Assembly (NCBI RefSeq): GCF_037975245.1
Contig: NC_092578.1
Coordinates: 7,963,501 to 8,027,500 of the forward strand
DNA length: 64,000 nt
DNA from: Apostichopus japonicus
Taxonomy: Eukaryota > Echinodermata > Holothuroidea > Aspidochirotida > Stichopodidae
Direction: 5' to 3'
Part shown: in pieces, positions 24,291 to 35,625 of the stretch
Layout: each line of letters begins with the position of its first letter
Position numbering within the stretch: the first letter of the stretch is position 1
Notes under the pieces: generated by a model
The model's database searches: none
Seen by the model: the letters and a program-made list of their open reading frames with translations, nothing else
What the model was told of the DNA's origin: nothing
Made by a program: the position numbers and the translations under genes

Positions 24291-24963
24291 ATTTAGTAAA
24301 TCTAAACAGGTTTCTCGTTTACTTCATAATACAAATATGTGGAGTTTTCCCATTGAAAGTAATTCATTCCTTCTCAGAAGGCAATTTTGTCACTTCCATG
24401 AGATTCATTACCTCCATTGAAAGGTGACTTTCACTGATCGTAAGACACACTATGGATAAGTTTTCAAACTAATTTCGAGATCTTAAAGATTTGTACATAG
24501 TTTCTCGTGACTTTATGAAAATATATTTCAAGGGAAGTGTGATATATTTTTTAACCTTTAGTATGCTAACCGAAAACCGAAAAAAAAACGAAATCTACTC
24601 GCTGAATTCCACTCGCCACTAGGCCTAAGATTGTTGGTCAAGTCTCCAATGTAGAGATCTGCAACATCAATGCTTTCTATGAACAAAGGTTAGGTAGTTA
24701 GGCAGATGCATGATGCTACGTAATTGCGCATTAGAAGTCATGTTTCTTTGCAGTACGAAATTAAAACTTTTTCCACCAAAAGTAAGTGTTGAACACATGA
24801 CGAAGAATCATAAATAAGCAGCTATGCCTACTGTAGTGTCTCAAACAATTAAAATACAACATCTGTAAATATACCTACAAAGAAAGAGCTCTTGGCTTCT
24901 GTTACATTAGGGTTCCTCTACTTTACTAGGCATATATTATGCAGAAACTAGGTGTGCGGGAGT
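24291..24963. other. No gene seen
   Basis: AT-rich intergenic DNA with no supported feature. Confidence 0.4.
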
Positions 24964-24971
24964 CCTAAGCA

Positions 24972-25347
24972 CAGTGGCGTAGGAATGTACTTTTGAGTGG
25001 GGGGGGGGGGTTGAAGACTGATGGCCAGCCTGGGGGAGGGGTCTAAGGGGAGGGGGTGTCCCCTCCCCTTCGGAATTTTTTGCATTTCCAGGTGGCCTCA
25101 GATACAATTTGGTGCAATATAGCACAATTCAACACCCACTCCATTTTGTAAACTTAATTTTGTATTTTCACATGGCCTTAACTGCAATTTGGTGCTCCAA
25201 ATGAGATTTTTTTTCTCATTTGGAAATGAAAAAGGGGTTTTCTGACTTGCGAACCGGGGGGGGGGGGGCGGAATGATACTTCCGCCCCTCCACATTTTTC
25301 ACTGGGGGGCTGGCGCCCTCCCAGCCCCCCCGGTTCCTACGCCCTTG
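24972..25347. mobile_element. hAT-like MITE, 376 bp
   Basis: The termini are CAGTGGCGTAGGAA at the left and TTCCTACGCCCTTG at the right, which pair at 12 of 14 positions. They are flanked by an exact 8-bp duplication CCTAAGCA (24,964-24,971 and 25,348-25,355). CAGTGGCGTAG ends and 8-bp target duplications are typical of hAT transposons. The interior has G-rich and C-rich tracts and no coding region, so it is non-autonomous. Confidence 0.9.
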
Positions 25348-25355
25348 CCTAAGCA

Positions 25356-26141
25356 TATACAGTACCTCACTGCTACTTTGAACCGTACAATTTCCCAATT
25401 AATTATCTGTCTTTTAGCTGCAGATTGATGCGCTAAAAGTATCGCTATTACTCCATTTCACTGCCTAAATCAAATCGATCTTTTACGCAATGATAATCTG
25501 AGGTTGTAAAAGCATCTCTCTTCCAAAATTCCTAGCAGTAACAACAGCAAACTTGTCTCAAAACTCCTTAAATTGTTCTATACTTTGCGAATTATGACTG
25601 ATAGCCAGTAGGAAATATGCCTTAAGAAATAATGAAGGAGATGCTTTGCCATCTTAAGTGAATTGGTATTCTGACTCGTATTCTTCACGTTGTTGTGTTA
25701 ACGAACCATATTCTACCCAACAATTGCTGGTCTAGACAACATAAAATTGCTCACAGGCCTACCCAGGTTTGTTCCAGTTGTCCCATAATCATAAACGTGA
25801 CGAAAGTCGAACGTTACGTTTAAGGCCTCGCTATGCTGAAACTGGTGGACGAGACTAAACAAATTGAGATTAACAGCCGATCCAGACAAAAGCAAACTAA
25901 GACCGTTTTACACAATTATTTCGAATTGGTCATAGTAACAAATTTTATTATTCATACATCTTATGAGTACGGACTCGTTGGACAATCTATGAACGAGAGG
26001 CAACAGCAACAGTACTGGTGTTACTAGCCACATTTTTGTGGTATAACCAAGAGCCTGCATACATTGATGAAGTGGTCTACATCGGTTCTGGAGCAGTGTA
26101 TTTAAACCGCAAATATCACCTTCAGCATCTCCTCCACAGTA
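25356..26141. other. No gene seen
   Basis: Short frames on both strands (25,713-26,200) carry no family signature. I see no repeats. Confidence 0.4.
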
Positions 26142-26895
26142 TCATATTGAGTGAGGGCATTCCTGTAAATAGGACCCCCACTTCTTCCTTCTTACTTTAG
26201 TGAGTTTTCCCCGTGCCCTGAAAGTTTTGTGCTGCTTTGCACACGATTGCAAGGCTGCAGACATACGCTTGCAGATGTGGTTCACGCATTTTTCGTTCTC
26301 TATCAGGACATTGTACACCTTTAGCTCGTTTAAATAGCCAACTGTCTTGGCGTTGTCAACACTGAGCACAATGTGTAGCGAATAGAACATTTAGCAATGC
26401 TCCTTTTCCAAAAACGTAGTGCGGCTACACCTTCCATTGAAGCTGCAGGCCCTCGTGATTAGAATCACAAGTAGCATTGTGTCCTTCATGCCATTTATCA
26501 TACTCGGTGTGACAGTGAATAAAAACAATCTTTCGACAAACCAATCAAAAATTATACAGAACCCCTTGATACCTTCATAACCTTTACCAATATTCCACAT
26601 GGCCATAACCATTCTCAAGTTAACATCTGCATGTTTACGCATTCAAACAGTTGTATAGGTGTAGCATGGTTCCATAGTTTTCAGAGTTGACAAGCTCCAC
26701 AGTGTGAGTAGGGTCCTTGACTCACAATTGTGTCTATCGCAGACTTGTAAAAGAGGAAGTACTGGTGTTGTTGCTCGGCGGGAAATGGCGCAGTAAGAGC
26801 AAAACTTAAAGTTTCCTTTGAAACGTTGGAACTGGATCCGATTGGCTGTGTGATGCATGTGGCATGTTTTGTGTACTACCATAACCAAAATAATG
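26142..26895 (-). pseudogene. MULE-type (Mutator-like) transposase fragment with in-frame stops
   Basis: One continuous minus-strand frame, interrupted by stop codons at about 26,643 and 26,391, reads through a zinc-ribbon-like part (FKFCSYCAISRRATT, HNCES), then DVNLRMVMAMWNIGKGYEGI and KGFCIIF, and ends with KCVNHICKRMSAAL and RARGKLT. The order of N-terminal zinc site, xVNxRxVxAMxxIGKG, and CVxHxxKRMxxAL is what I recognise from animal Mutator-like transposase proteins. The catalytic core between these blocks is largely absent. The frame stays the same across both stops, so decay is by point mutation. No terminal repeats were found. Confidence 0.65.
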
Positions 26896-27965
26896 CCCTT
26901 GTTTCAGTTGCAGCCACTATTTACAGATATACCATATGCCATCAATTGGGCATAACTTTTAACTCAGACCTTTGCCACGGGTCCCAACAGCTGTGTTTGT
27001 GGATTGCCCAACGTCTGGTAGGCCTATGTTGTAAAGAAAATCCCTTTTCAACTACTTGTTGATGCCATCAAACACATTGTTAGCACCAGAAATACATGGT
27101 ACATTATTTCACTGTGGTTGGTCCGGTGATTTGTTTTTGAGGGAAGGCCTTTGCATGCTACGAAGGAGACCTGGCTCTATAGTACGCATAGGCTACGTAT
27201 GTTAGAGGGGTTAATGAATAGGAATATGTCTACTGGTAGGAATATGTCTACTGATCTTGTCACTTTATTAAACGACGTTGCTGTTTTGAAGCTCACCTTC
27301 ACATTACTAAATTGTCTGTTACTATGTTCATTGGTATGTTACTATGTTCATATACATGCCGCTGTTCATGAGCATGCAGTTGGTATTAGCTTGGCCTACT
27401 GTAGGCTAGGTAGTTTTATCATCCATCAAAACCTCCACAAATGTTCTTTTGTTTAAATAAAAAATGAGTGTAACTATTGTTGTGCTCATCGGAAAAATAT
27501 GAAGCGTAGCCAGAGTAGGTCACCCACGTAGCCTACATGCCCACATGACATGGCCAAAGGCCCCACTGTAGGGCTAATTTAGGCAAAGCGTACTCTACAT
27601 CCAAACCTGAAGTTTTTATTTGGCACTGCATCTCGACAATGGCGAAATACGACGGAAACTTCAACAGCGGAAGCAAAGATTTAGGCCTAATACAATCCAT
27701 TGCAATAGCGACATTGTATATACAAGGAGTACATGCAGCTTAGCTTAAAGTACATGTATGTATACAACGACGCATGGCAGGTACGGTAGCGCCACAATTA
27801 AACAATACCCATTTGTGTGACTAGCTTTGCTGATACTATGTACGGATGCCCATACGTTAATTTCTAATTTCCAACAACCTATCCTATTCGTATGGGGTGT
27901 AACACAAATGATATCTAATAGGCGGATCGCTTGGAAATACGGTAGACTATGAAACAAGGTTTCCA
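26896..27965. other. No gene seen
   Basis: Intergenic DNA. The 101-residue plus-strand frame at 27,151-27,456 includes a short duplicated phrase (AGGAATATGTCTACTG, at about 27,222 and 27,240) but no family signature. Confidence 0.4.
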
Positions 27966-27969
27966 CAAT

Positions 27970-28510
27970 TTAACCTCTGGTGACTCCAAATGACCTTTGA
28001 CCTCCACTTAAACAACATGTGCTTCTTGTACTTAACTTGTCACAACTGCATACTAAATATGAGATTGATCCAAGCTTCACTTCTTGAAATATCGTGTTTA
28101 CAAGGTTTTTACAATTTGATCCCTTGTGACCCCAAATGATCTTTTACCTCCAAAAAAAAACATCCTCTTTGACTTAATGTGACACTCCTACATACGAAAT
28201 ACGTAATAGATCCAAGATTCCCTCCTTGAGATATCGTGTTTACAAGGTTTCCAGAATTTGACCCCTGGCGACCCAAAATGACCTTTGACCTCCTCTAAAA
28301 ACAATGTGCTATTTCTACTGAATGTGGTTTTCGTACACACAAAATATGAGATTGGTCCAAGCTTCAGTTCTTGTGATATCGTGTTAAAGGTTTTCAAAAA
28401 TTATCCCCAAATGATCTTTGACCTCTTAAAAACAATTAGCTCCTTCTAGTCAATGTGTTACCCCTACTCACCAAATATAAGATTGGTCCAAGCTTCTCAT
28501 CTTGAGAAAT
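27970..28510 (-). repeat. ~131-145-bp tandem repeat, about four units
   Basis: GATTGRTCCAAGCTT or close variants recur at about 28,063, 28,205, 28,350 and 28,481. Each unit carries CCCAAATGAYCTTTGACCTC. This is the reverse complement of the repeat at 14,040-14,430, and it is followed by the reversed dispersed module at 28,530-28,610. Confidence 0.85.
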
Positions 28511-28709
28511 CGTGCTTACAACCAAGGAGGCACGCACACGCGCATGTACGTACGCCACCGCGCACACTCATCCGACTGCATGACTACTTAGGTTACGATT
28601 ATTATCGAAACTTAAAACGTAAGTTACCCATACAAACCAATCACAAAAGTTCAGTTAAATCGAATGAAAAATGACAAAATGGCAGTCAATTAATCACGGT
28701 GGCAAAAAG

Positions 28710-29637
28710 CATAGGCGTAGGAGCTTCATTTGATTCGGGGGATGTAACGACTTGCCCGAACAATAAAGCCAAAATTTTTCGCATGTTAATGTGCTTATCA
28801 TATAGGCATTCTTCGGTTATTACATCACATGCCAATAACAAACAATCATTTTCCGTGTTTTTACGCTTCCATATTGGTTACAATTATTGGGGAAGTCGTT
28901 ACAACAATAATGATAATACTATAAGTTTAACCATTGAAAAACACATTGCAAATTCTTCGTCTTTCAGTAGGTGCCAGTGGCGGAGCTATAGGGGTATTGG
29001 TCAGGGGGGAGAGAATGGTCTGTAGGGGCGCTTTTCGACACTATCTAAGCGGAGCGCCACCACAGGTTGGCGCGGAGCATAAATTTTTTGAGTAAAGATA
29101 CTCCCTAGATCGCCGGAAATGACCCTTTCCAGGCCTTGCTAATTTCAAGATAAACGAAGAATAAATAGGTGTCATCGCTATTTGTCAGAAAATTGCACCA
29201 ACAAAATGTGACAAATGTCAAAGGTATTTGAGAGCGCAATAAAAAAATCAATAATCGCGAATAAGTAAAGAGTGGTAAAAAGCTGAAAAGGGCGCCAGCA
29301 GTCCATTTCAGTCCGTCAGAGGGGCATCCGTCCACTCTGACTGTATGGACGCTCCGCCACTGGTAGGTGCCCGAAAAATTCTCAGCTTATTGCCCGAATT
29401 TTCACCAAAAATTTGAAAAACACATTGCAAATTATTATTCTTTCAGTAGATGCCAGAAAAAATTCTCAGCATATTGCCGAATTTTACCCCCCCCCCCCCA
29501 AAAAATGAAAAACACACTGCAAATTATTTTCCTTCCAGTAGGTGCCCGAAAAACTTTCAGCATATTGCCCGAACTTTCACCAAAAAATATGGTTGGGGGG
29601 CTGCAGCCCCCCAGCCCCCCCGCCTCCTACGCCTATG
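28710..29637. mobile_element. hAT-like non-autonomous element with internal ~85-90-bp tandem repeats
   Basis: The ends CATAGGCGTAGGAG and CTCCTACGCCTATG are a perfect 14-bp inverted pair, flanked by an exact 8-bp duplication GCAAAAAG (28,702-28,709 and 29,638-29,645). The interior consists of about three degenerate units with AAAAACACATTGCAAATT, TTTCAGTAGGTGCC and CTCAGCATATTGCC. No transposase is present. The left arm of the inverted duplication has an empty site here (about 3,610-3,620). A related fragment lies at 37,318-37,450. Confidence 0.9.
28975..29362. mobile_element. Second hAT-like MITE nested in the first, 388 bp
   Basis: The ends CAGTGGCGGAGC and GCTCCGCCACTG are a perfect 12-bp inverted pair, flanked by an exact 8-bp duplication GTAGGTGC (28,967-28,974 and 29,363-29,370). 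It splits one of the tandem units of the host element, so it inserted later. It has no coding region. Confidence 0.9.
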
Positions 29638-29649
29638 GCAAAAAGTGAC

Positions 29650-31686
29650 AGAATAAGGTTTCAGCTGAGCTACAAAATGGCACATGTTTAGAATGAAATT
29701 GTGGTAGGAGTCACTGTGAACAGTTGGGGAATGTTGTTGCCCTGTACGTCCATTGTTCGAAACACAGATTGTTGAATGACATGGCAGTGAAGGTGTGTGG
29801 AGGTGTTATAAGCAGTAAACACTGTCGAGGGGTGCTTAAATGCTTCAGATGACCTACACTTGGATAGAGTCATTGATAGGTTCTTCAAATCAGGGCAGTT
29901 TTAAAATCATATTTACAAAATGGGGGGGGGGGGGGTTAAAAAAGAACCTTCAATTAAGTGACAATATTATATGATAAAAGAAGGAGTTTAGAAAGAAAGG
30001 GTTTGGTTGTGGGATCGCATATTTATACTATAAAAAAATAGGTTTATAATGAGGTCTACACACAGAAGTATGCTATACGAAAAGTATTTTGAGTTTTCTT
30101 TCTACAAAGGGAGTATATGTTCTTTTACTTTTTCAAGGGGATATCACTATCATAGTTTTCAAAAAGAAAAAAAGAATACCCAGATACTCTTAACACCTGA
30201 GGGACTGAATCACAGAGCTACAATTCATAACTCGAAGCCACAAAGAAAGTAATTCCATAGGGATTGTTTGGTCATTAAAACGACTAGACCTATTAAGCGT
30301 AATTTGTCTCTTTTTTTCTTTTTCTTACTCTCTTCTTCTAACACTTACTTTGCTATCTCTGTGGTAGCTCAACTATCTTTCGTGCTCTGAATGATGATGG
30401 CGTAAGTTTTGTTCAATATAATTAGTTGTTTACTTCATAACACCTAAAATGGATGTTTAGTCTCCATAATTTTTAGTCCGCATAAAATCTATTGTTAGAC
30501 GTCATCGCGTGTACCGCATATGTTCTTGGCAGTTAAACAGTATACATTAGATTGTTTACCAACTTTTAATGTCATCAGGCGCTTAGCCAGCTTTTGTAGC
30601 CAGCTTTTTGTCCCCCATATCACTGGGGTCAGGGAATTTATATTTAATTTACGCCTGTGTTGATATGACTTTCATAACACCATGTATAGGCTTTACCCTC
30701 TGTAACGAATTCATATTGGGAAGGGGAAGCACCAATGTTCGTTCTAGTGAGGGGTCTTGAGGGATTTCTTGGGTGACTTTTCTTAAAAGTATCAATTTAC
30801 AGAGGTTCCATCATCATGCATAGTTAAACGCCAATGCTTTGATTTAGTATCGTTTTACAGCATACACTTTCATATCAGTGAAGATGCTATTGGCTCCGTA
30901 TACGTACAGACGGAAAGGTACCGTAGTATACTTTGTAGTATTTCTTGGATTTTCAAAGGTGTCGCTTGCGTAAAAGCCTGTGACATAGTGAGAAAAACAC
31001 TGCTAAATATGCCAAAATTACCACAAGGTTCAAACCATTTACCAACAAGGAGCGTGAGATGGTTATAACGTCGTCATAATGATACAGTATTCAATCTGAT
31101 TGGATGAATAATTACCTTTTGGATGCACACATGAGCACCATTACCCTACAGTTACTAAATTATATGCGATCTGTTTAATTCATATTTCCATGTAATATAT
31201 ACAGCAAAGTAGTGTCTACAAAAAATAACATTTAATCGGCATGTGCGAATACAGTCTTCATATGTACTTAATTCGTCTTAAATAGACATATATTACAAAA
31301 GTATTCAAAATGTCATATTTTAATACTTTTATAGGAATTTTAAAACTTTTGCTTAAAACCACTTCCAAATCATTAGATAGTTGCAGCTTCGATTAATTTT
31401 TAATTTTTATGTTTGACACTGTGGGAGTCGAAGGCAGTAATAGCCGCGCAATGTTGTGAACTGGTGTTGATATTTTCGCTTGCAGTGACAATGATTGCTC
31501 CGAACACTTTTTGGAACCCCTCCCCCATAACCACTGCTTAATAAAACGAATCAATATCTATGTTCTTTTTATAATGCCAATGATGACTTTTTCAAGACTT
31601 TAACCATGTGTTATGACACCCTTTCAACATATTAGCCAAACTAGTTTTAAAGCGAGAGAAAGAAAAATACAAACGCTGTTTTTAAT
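29650..31686. other. 3' flank of the fusion gene (right duplication arm)
   Basis: Non-coding DNA matching 1,361-3,600 in reverse complement. It includes a G run near 29,922-29,934. I see no coding region. Confidence 0.6.
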
Positions 31687-33565
31687 TTAAGCGAGCACAT
31701 TTTCCGGATCTGTCATGCACGTTTCTCTAAGATAATTGATAGAGTCTGCCATAAATTTTCCTCTTTTATCTTCAATTCCTTCATTAAAACTTTTGCTATT
31801 CCAAGATGATCCTGGCCAGAGGGAAGACATATTAGCTTTACGAATTATTCTTAAAGATTCATGGGAATAATGCACCGCCCACATATACTTTGGCATGTCA
31901 TTCGTGGTGGGCCTGTTATTTAGCAATAGGTCACAGCTAAAGGGAGTTTTGAAAATTACTTTGGCCTCCATAACGACCTGCATGGTCTGTAACTTCCTGT
32001 CTTTAAACAACTTTTTCAATACGTGCATATCGGAAACGTGAAATTGTCCCTCGTAGGAGAAGACCTCGGGACTGTCGCGCCAATTGATATCAGCCATCAA
32101 GGTCGCAACACGTGTATATTCAGAACTGTTTGCCGAGACCAGGCTGGGTGTGTATAGATGATACACGGTGAATTCGCCACGGTTGAATGGTTTGGTACAT
32201 TTAGGCAAATTAAATGGTAAAACATCGTAATCAGACATCCATCCGCCGCCAACTGCTGCCATGGCAACGTGTCTCATAAAACAAGACATTTCATACTCTT
32301 TTACATTTATCGTTGGTAATCGTTCAAACCTGGTGCGTAGAGATATATATTCCGGATGTTTCCGAGCGTCATCCTCCGATATCACTCGAGGACGCCAACC
32401 AGCGTCCGACCACGCAGATTTCCACGCTTTAAGAGTGACTTCTGCTGCGCTGAGTTCATCCACGGCTTGACCTTTTATTGGTTGATAATATGTGTAGATA
32501 GTGCACTCGCCTTCCTCTTGCACTGATTTATGTAACTCTGATTCGTTTAGTGAATCGATATGTTTCGCCTGTTTTGCGTGGTTCAGTTTTAATTCCAATT
32601 TCACAGTACAAGTTTTGTATCGTTGAGTTAATTCGTAGTTTTGATCATTCAAAGATGGATATTTGTCAACTTCAGTTAAATTGGTAGAATACCCGAGAAC
32701 ACAAAAGTCCATAGCGTATAACTCGATCATTTTCTGCCACGACTTGGGCGTGTACATCTCGCGACAACTTTTATGTGTACTCGATAATCTACGAGTCGTT
32801 GTAAGGGAACTCAAGTCGGTGTCTATTCGTCTACCGAGCTCGTCGATACTCTCATTCCAATTTTCAAACACTAGTATTTGATTCAAAGCGAAGTTATCAT
32901 TGTCGTCAAACATCATCCGACCTGTGTTTGAAAATGAACCTGGTTAGTGACGCGAACCGGTCCCCCGGGATACAGAGTATTTTCGATGAACCAATCAAAA
33001 GATGACTTGGATGCTTCGTTCATGAATTTTTGTGTCCAACGGGCGTCACCACGATTTCCCAAACTTTGAGAATAGTAACTCCATGTCGATATTAATCGAG
33101 AACATGGGTGGCGAATCATGCAGAATTTATGGTAACTCCGGAATAATTCCTGGTCGAAGTGTTTTATATTAGAAAGGCCAACAAGGTACACACCTACGAG
33201 TGCTCTCAATCTGTCGTCGAAAAGAAATGAGGTTTCTAGAGATGTTCCTCCAGCGTGTGGAATGTGTATAAAAAGTAACTTACGTTCGTCTGATAATGGC
33301 GCGTATTTTGGCTGCTTCACGAGATCGCGAGGTAACTCGTTGCTATGGGGATTGCTTTGTTTTGGAACACATGTCATCTCCTTTTCCAGTCGCAGCCATC
33401 CTTCGGCACATCGCCAGTTACCATCTTGCTTTACACTTCTACAAACTTGCATTAACGGTGAACCATTTTCATCTCGACTCACAACCTCAAAAGGCCAACC
33501 GTCTGGGCAGCTTGTCATAAGTTGGACGACATTGGCTGGCGGCTTCGTTTCCTTAACTGCTCCAT
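31687..33565 (-). CDS. Sulfotransferase-glycosyltransferase fusion protein, large catalytic exon (with a 1-nt frame break)
   Basis: With the anchor exon at 39,992-39,776 this gives a ~700-residue type II membrane protein. Following a Cys-rich stem (CPDGWPF ... CRS ... WRCAEGW ... CVPK) is a sulfotransferase domain: 5'-PAPS loop HIPHAGGTSLE (~173-183) and 3'-phosphate motif CMIRHPCSRLISTW (~221-234). The frame then ends at TGA 32,915-32,913, and the rest continues in another frame from ATG 32,916. One missing base explains this, because the text reads on smoothly (HFQTQVG, then FDDNDNFALNQILVFENW). The second half, after TIYTYYQPIKG, carries GGGWMSDYDVLPF, a DXD nucleotide-sugar motif, in a GT32-like setting. 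The acceptor CTACCTCTTTAG precedes 33,565, and two bases complete a codon from exon 1. The break may be a real mutation, an allele or an assembly error. A second copy begins to show at the left edge of the window. Confidence 0.8.
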
Positions 33566-35329
33566 CTAAAGAGGTAGATATAAATATATAGCATTTACAT
33601 CTATGAATTTAAAGGATGAAAAACAAAACAAATTCAGATTTTATGCATTAAATCGTTTCGTGATTTTACTGACAGCGCCCGTTTAAATATGATAGAAAGC
33701 ACTCTCTTGTTCAGGTATGATCAAGATAGTAGACGTGATTTCACTTACAAAATCGGAGCATTTTTCTATTCAATGTGCAGATATTGGTAATTCACGGGGT
33801 AGAAATGTTAACGTTTAGAAACTCCTTTGAAACGATGGCACAAAGATATCATGATGGTTATCAAGTCTTAATCTGTTGATCACATAGCCACTGTCAATGG
33901 TGGCATACTCCAATTGGAGTCTATATCAATCCGCCCGAGTGTTCTCCCATCTCAAAAAAAAGTGCCAGTAAGCAGTTGAGGATTTTTTTTTTGATATGTT
34001 ATCAATCAGGTTCTGGTTTATTGTGGCTTGCATGGTAAGGATCTGGAATGGCAGCGCATGTGGTACAAAATCGGTTCAATTGAGGCAATGTCGCACCTTT
34101 GAGGCCTCCCAGGCCATAATACAAAAACTTGTTGGTGCCGTGAACGGTCAACTTGTCAGCTGTCCAGTGATAGGTAGCGTTAAGCTAGTTAGAACTTATG
34201 TTAGATAAAGAGATCACAATACTTTTTGATTAGGGCTTTCAATAGGCGTATGCTACCAATGGTACTCCTTAGCATCGAGTTGAATAAATCTGGAGAAACT
34301 ATCACACATTAAATACGCGCGTAAGATGCATTGTCACCCTTGACAACCGTGGAACTACTGATTTGGTCCAAACAATCAATAACAGACCCAATCATTTCAA
34401 TACGAAAATGTACGTTAGGCTAGTTATTGTAGAGATGTCTGCATTAACTGCAATAAGCTGTAATTAACTTGCCCGATACCAGACTAAACATAGGATATGT
34501 TACTGTTAGGCAGTAGGCACTATCTGCATGTGTGTGCAGTTAAGTCAGGTCTACCGAGAACACTTTCTCTTAACTTCTGCAGAGTTAGCTAGTAAACACA
34601 CTTTAACATGATCGAAGACACCGTCCAGTTCAACAATCCTTTTCGACAAAAAATCGTTCTTGAAATACAATTCAGACATCGACATTTCCCGCTGCAAGCC
34701 CAATGTATCTGTACTTGTTCTGTGCCAGCATGTCTAACGTTAGCAACATTAACACTATTTCGTAGGCCTGAAGTACCAGTACCTTCTTACGCCGTTAGTT
34801 CCCATGTCCGATGCGTCTTGGTGCAAATCTTTCACGCAGTCACTTACACTATTCTCGAACTGCTACAGAGAAATATCAGTTTGGTACCACCCTGGAACAC
34901 ATCACATGAACCTCCATAGGCTCCATGCATGGTACGCGAGCGCCCAATTGACATGAATCCTCCAGATTTATTAGACTCGATGCACCTTAGCTTCAAAACA
35001 GAGGGGGCTGTCATATTGGTCCTAATGTGTGCAATCTACTCTCATAATCAAAGCAAAGATTTGTAAAGCCCTGTAACAGATCTCTCCAGTAAATAATACA
35101 CGCAATCGAAGTGCAGTTTGGCCGACCGGAATCTTTTTTTTTTACTTTGCTGGATAGATCAATGTTTCAATCAACAGAAAATGGGCGACCGACAGTATAG
35201 CATCTCTGCAATTTCAGATGAGAGTCGATACCACAGAAAGTCACACCTTGAACAATGTACTTAAGGGCCCACCGGATAGCACGGAATAGCAATGCGAAAA
35301 CCTTGTCATATGGTAGTGTGGTGCGAGAA

Positions 35330-35625
35330 AGATTTGTGTACTTATGTAGCGGCAGTGCCGTGTGATGTTTTGCCTTCTCGTGTAGTCAAATATGATGGAG
35401 GCTTGCGTAGTCATTTAGTTGTGTAGTGCGATGAAGTTTGGAGTAGTCATTTAGTCCTGTAGTAGTATAGCGTGATGGAGTCGTATGTGGTTATGCAGTT
35501 CAGTTTGGTGAAGTGTTGTGTAGTCAAGTGGTCATACAATGCAGTGCTATTAAGTTGTGCGTAGTCATGCAGTGCAGTGCGATGAATTTTTGTGTAGCAA
35601 TGTGTTCATGCGATGAAGCGAATAG
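35330..35625 (+). repeat. Degenerate tandem repeat with GTAGTCATKYAGT words
   Basis: Words such as GTAGTCATTTAGT, GTAGTCATGCAGTGCAGT and TGCGATGAA recur every 35-60 bases. Copies are diverged and unevenly spaced. There is no coding potential. Confidence 0.5.

Larger units (their letters stand above)
28530..31936. repeat. Right arm of the large inverted duplication
   Basis: Reverse-complement counterpart of bases 1-3,815. It includes the last ~250 bp of coding sequence of the fusion gene and its 3' flank. A 928-bp hAT-like insertion (28,710-29,637) with its 8-bp duplication is present only here. Most sites match the left arm, with scattered substitutions and short indels. The arm presumably continues upstream in the gene, but the partner sequence lies outside the window. 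Confidence 0.85.
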
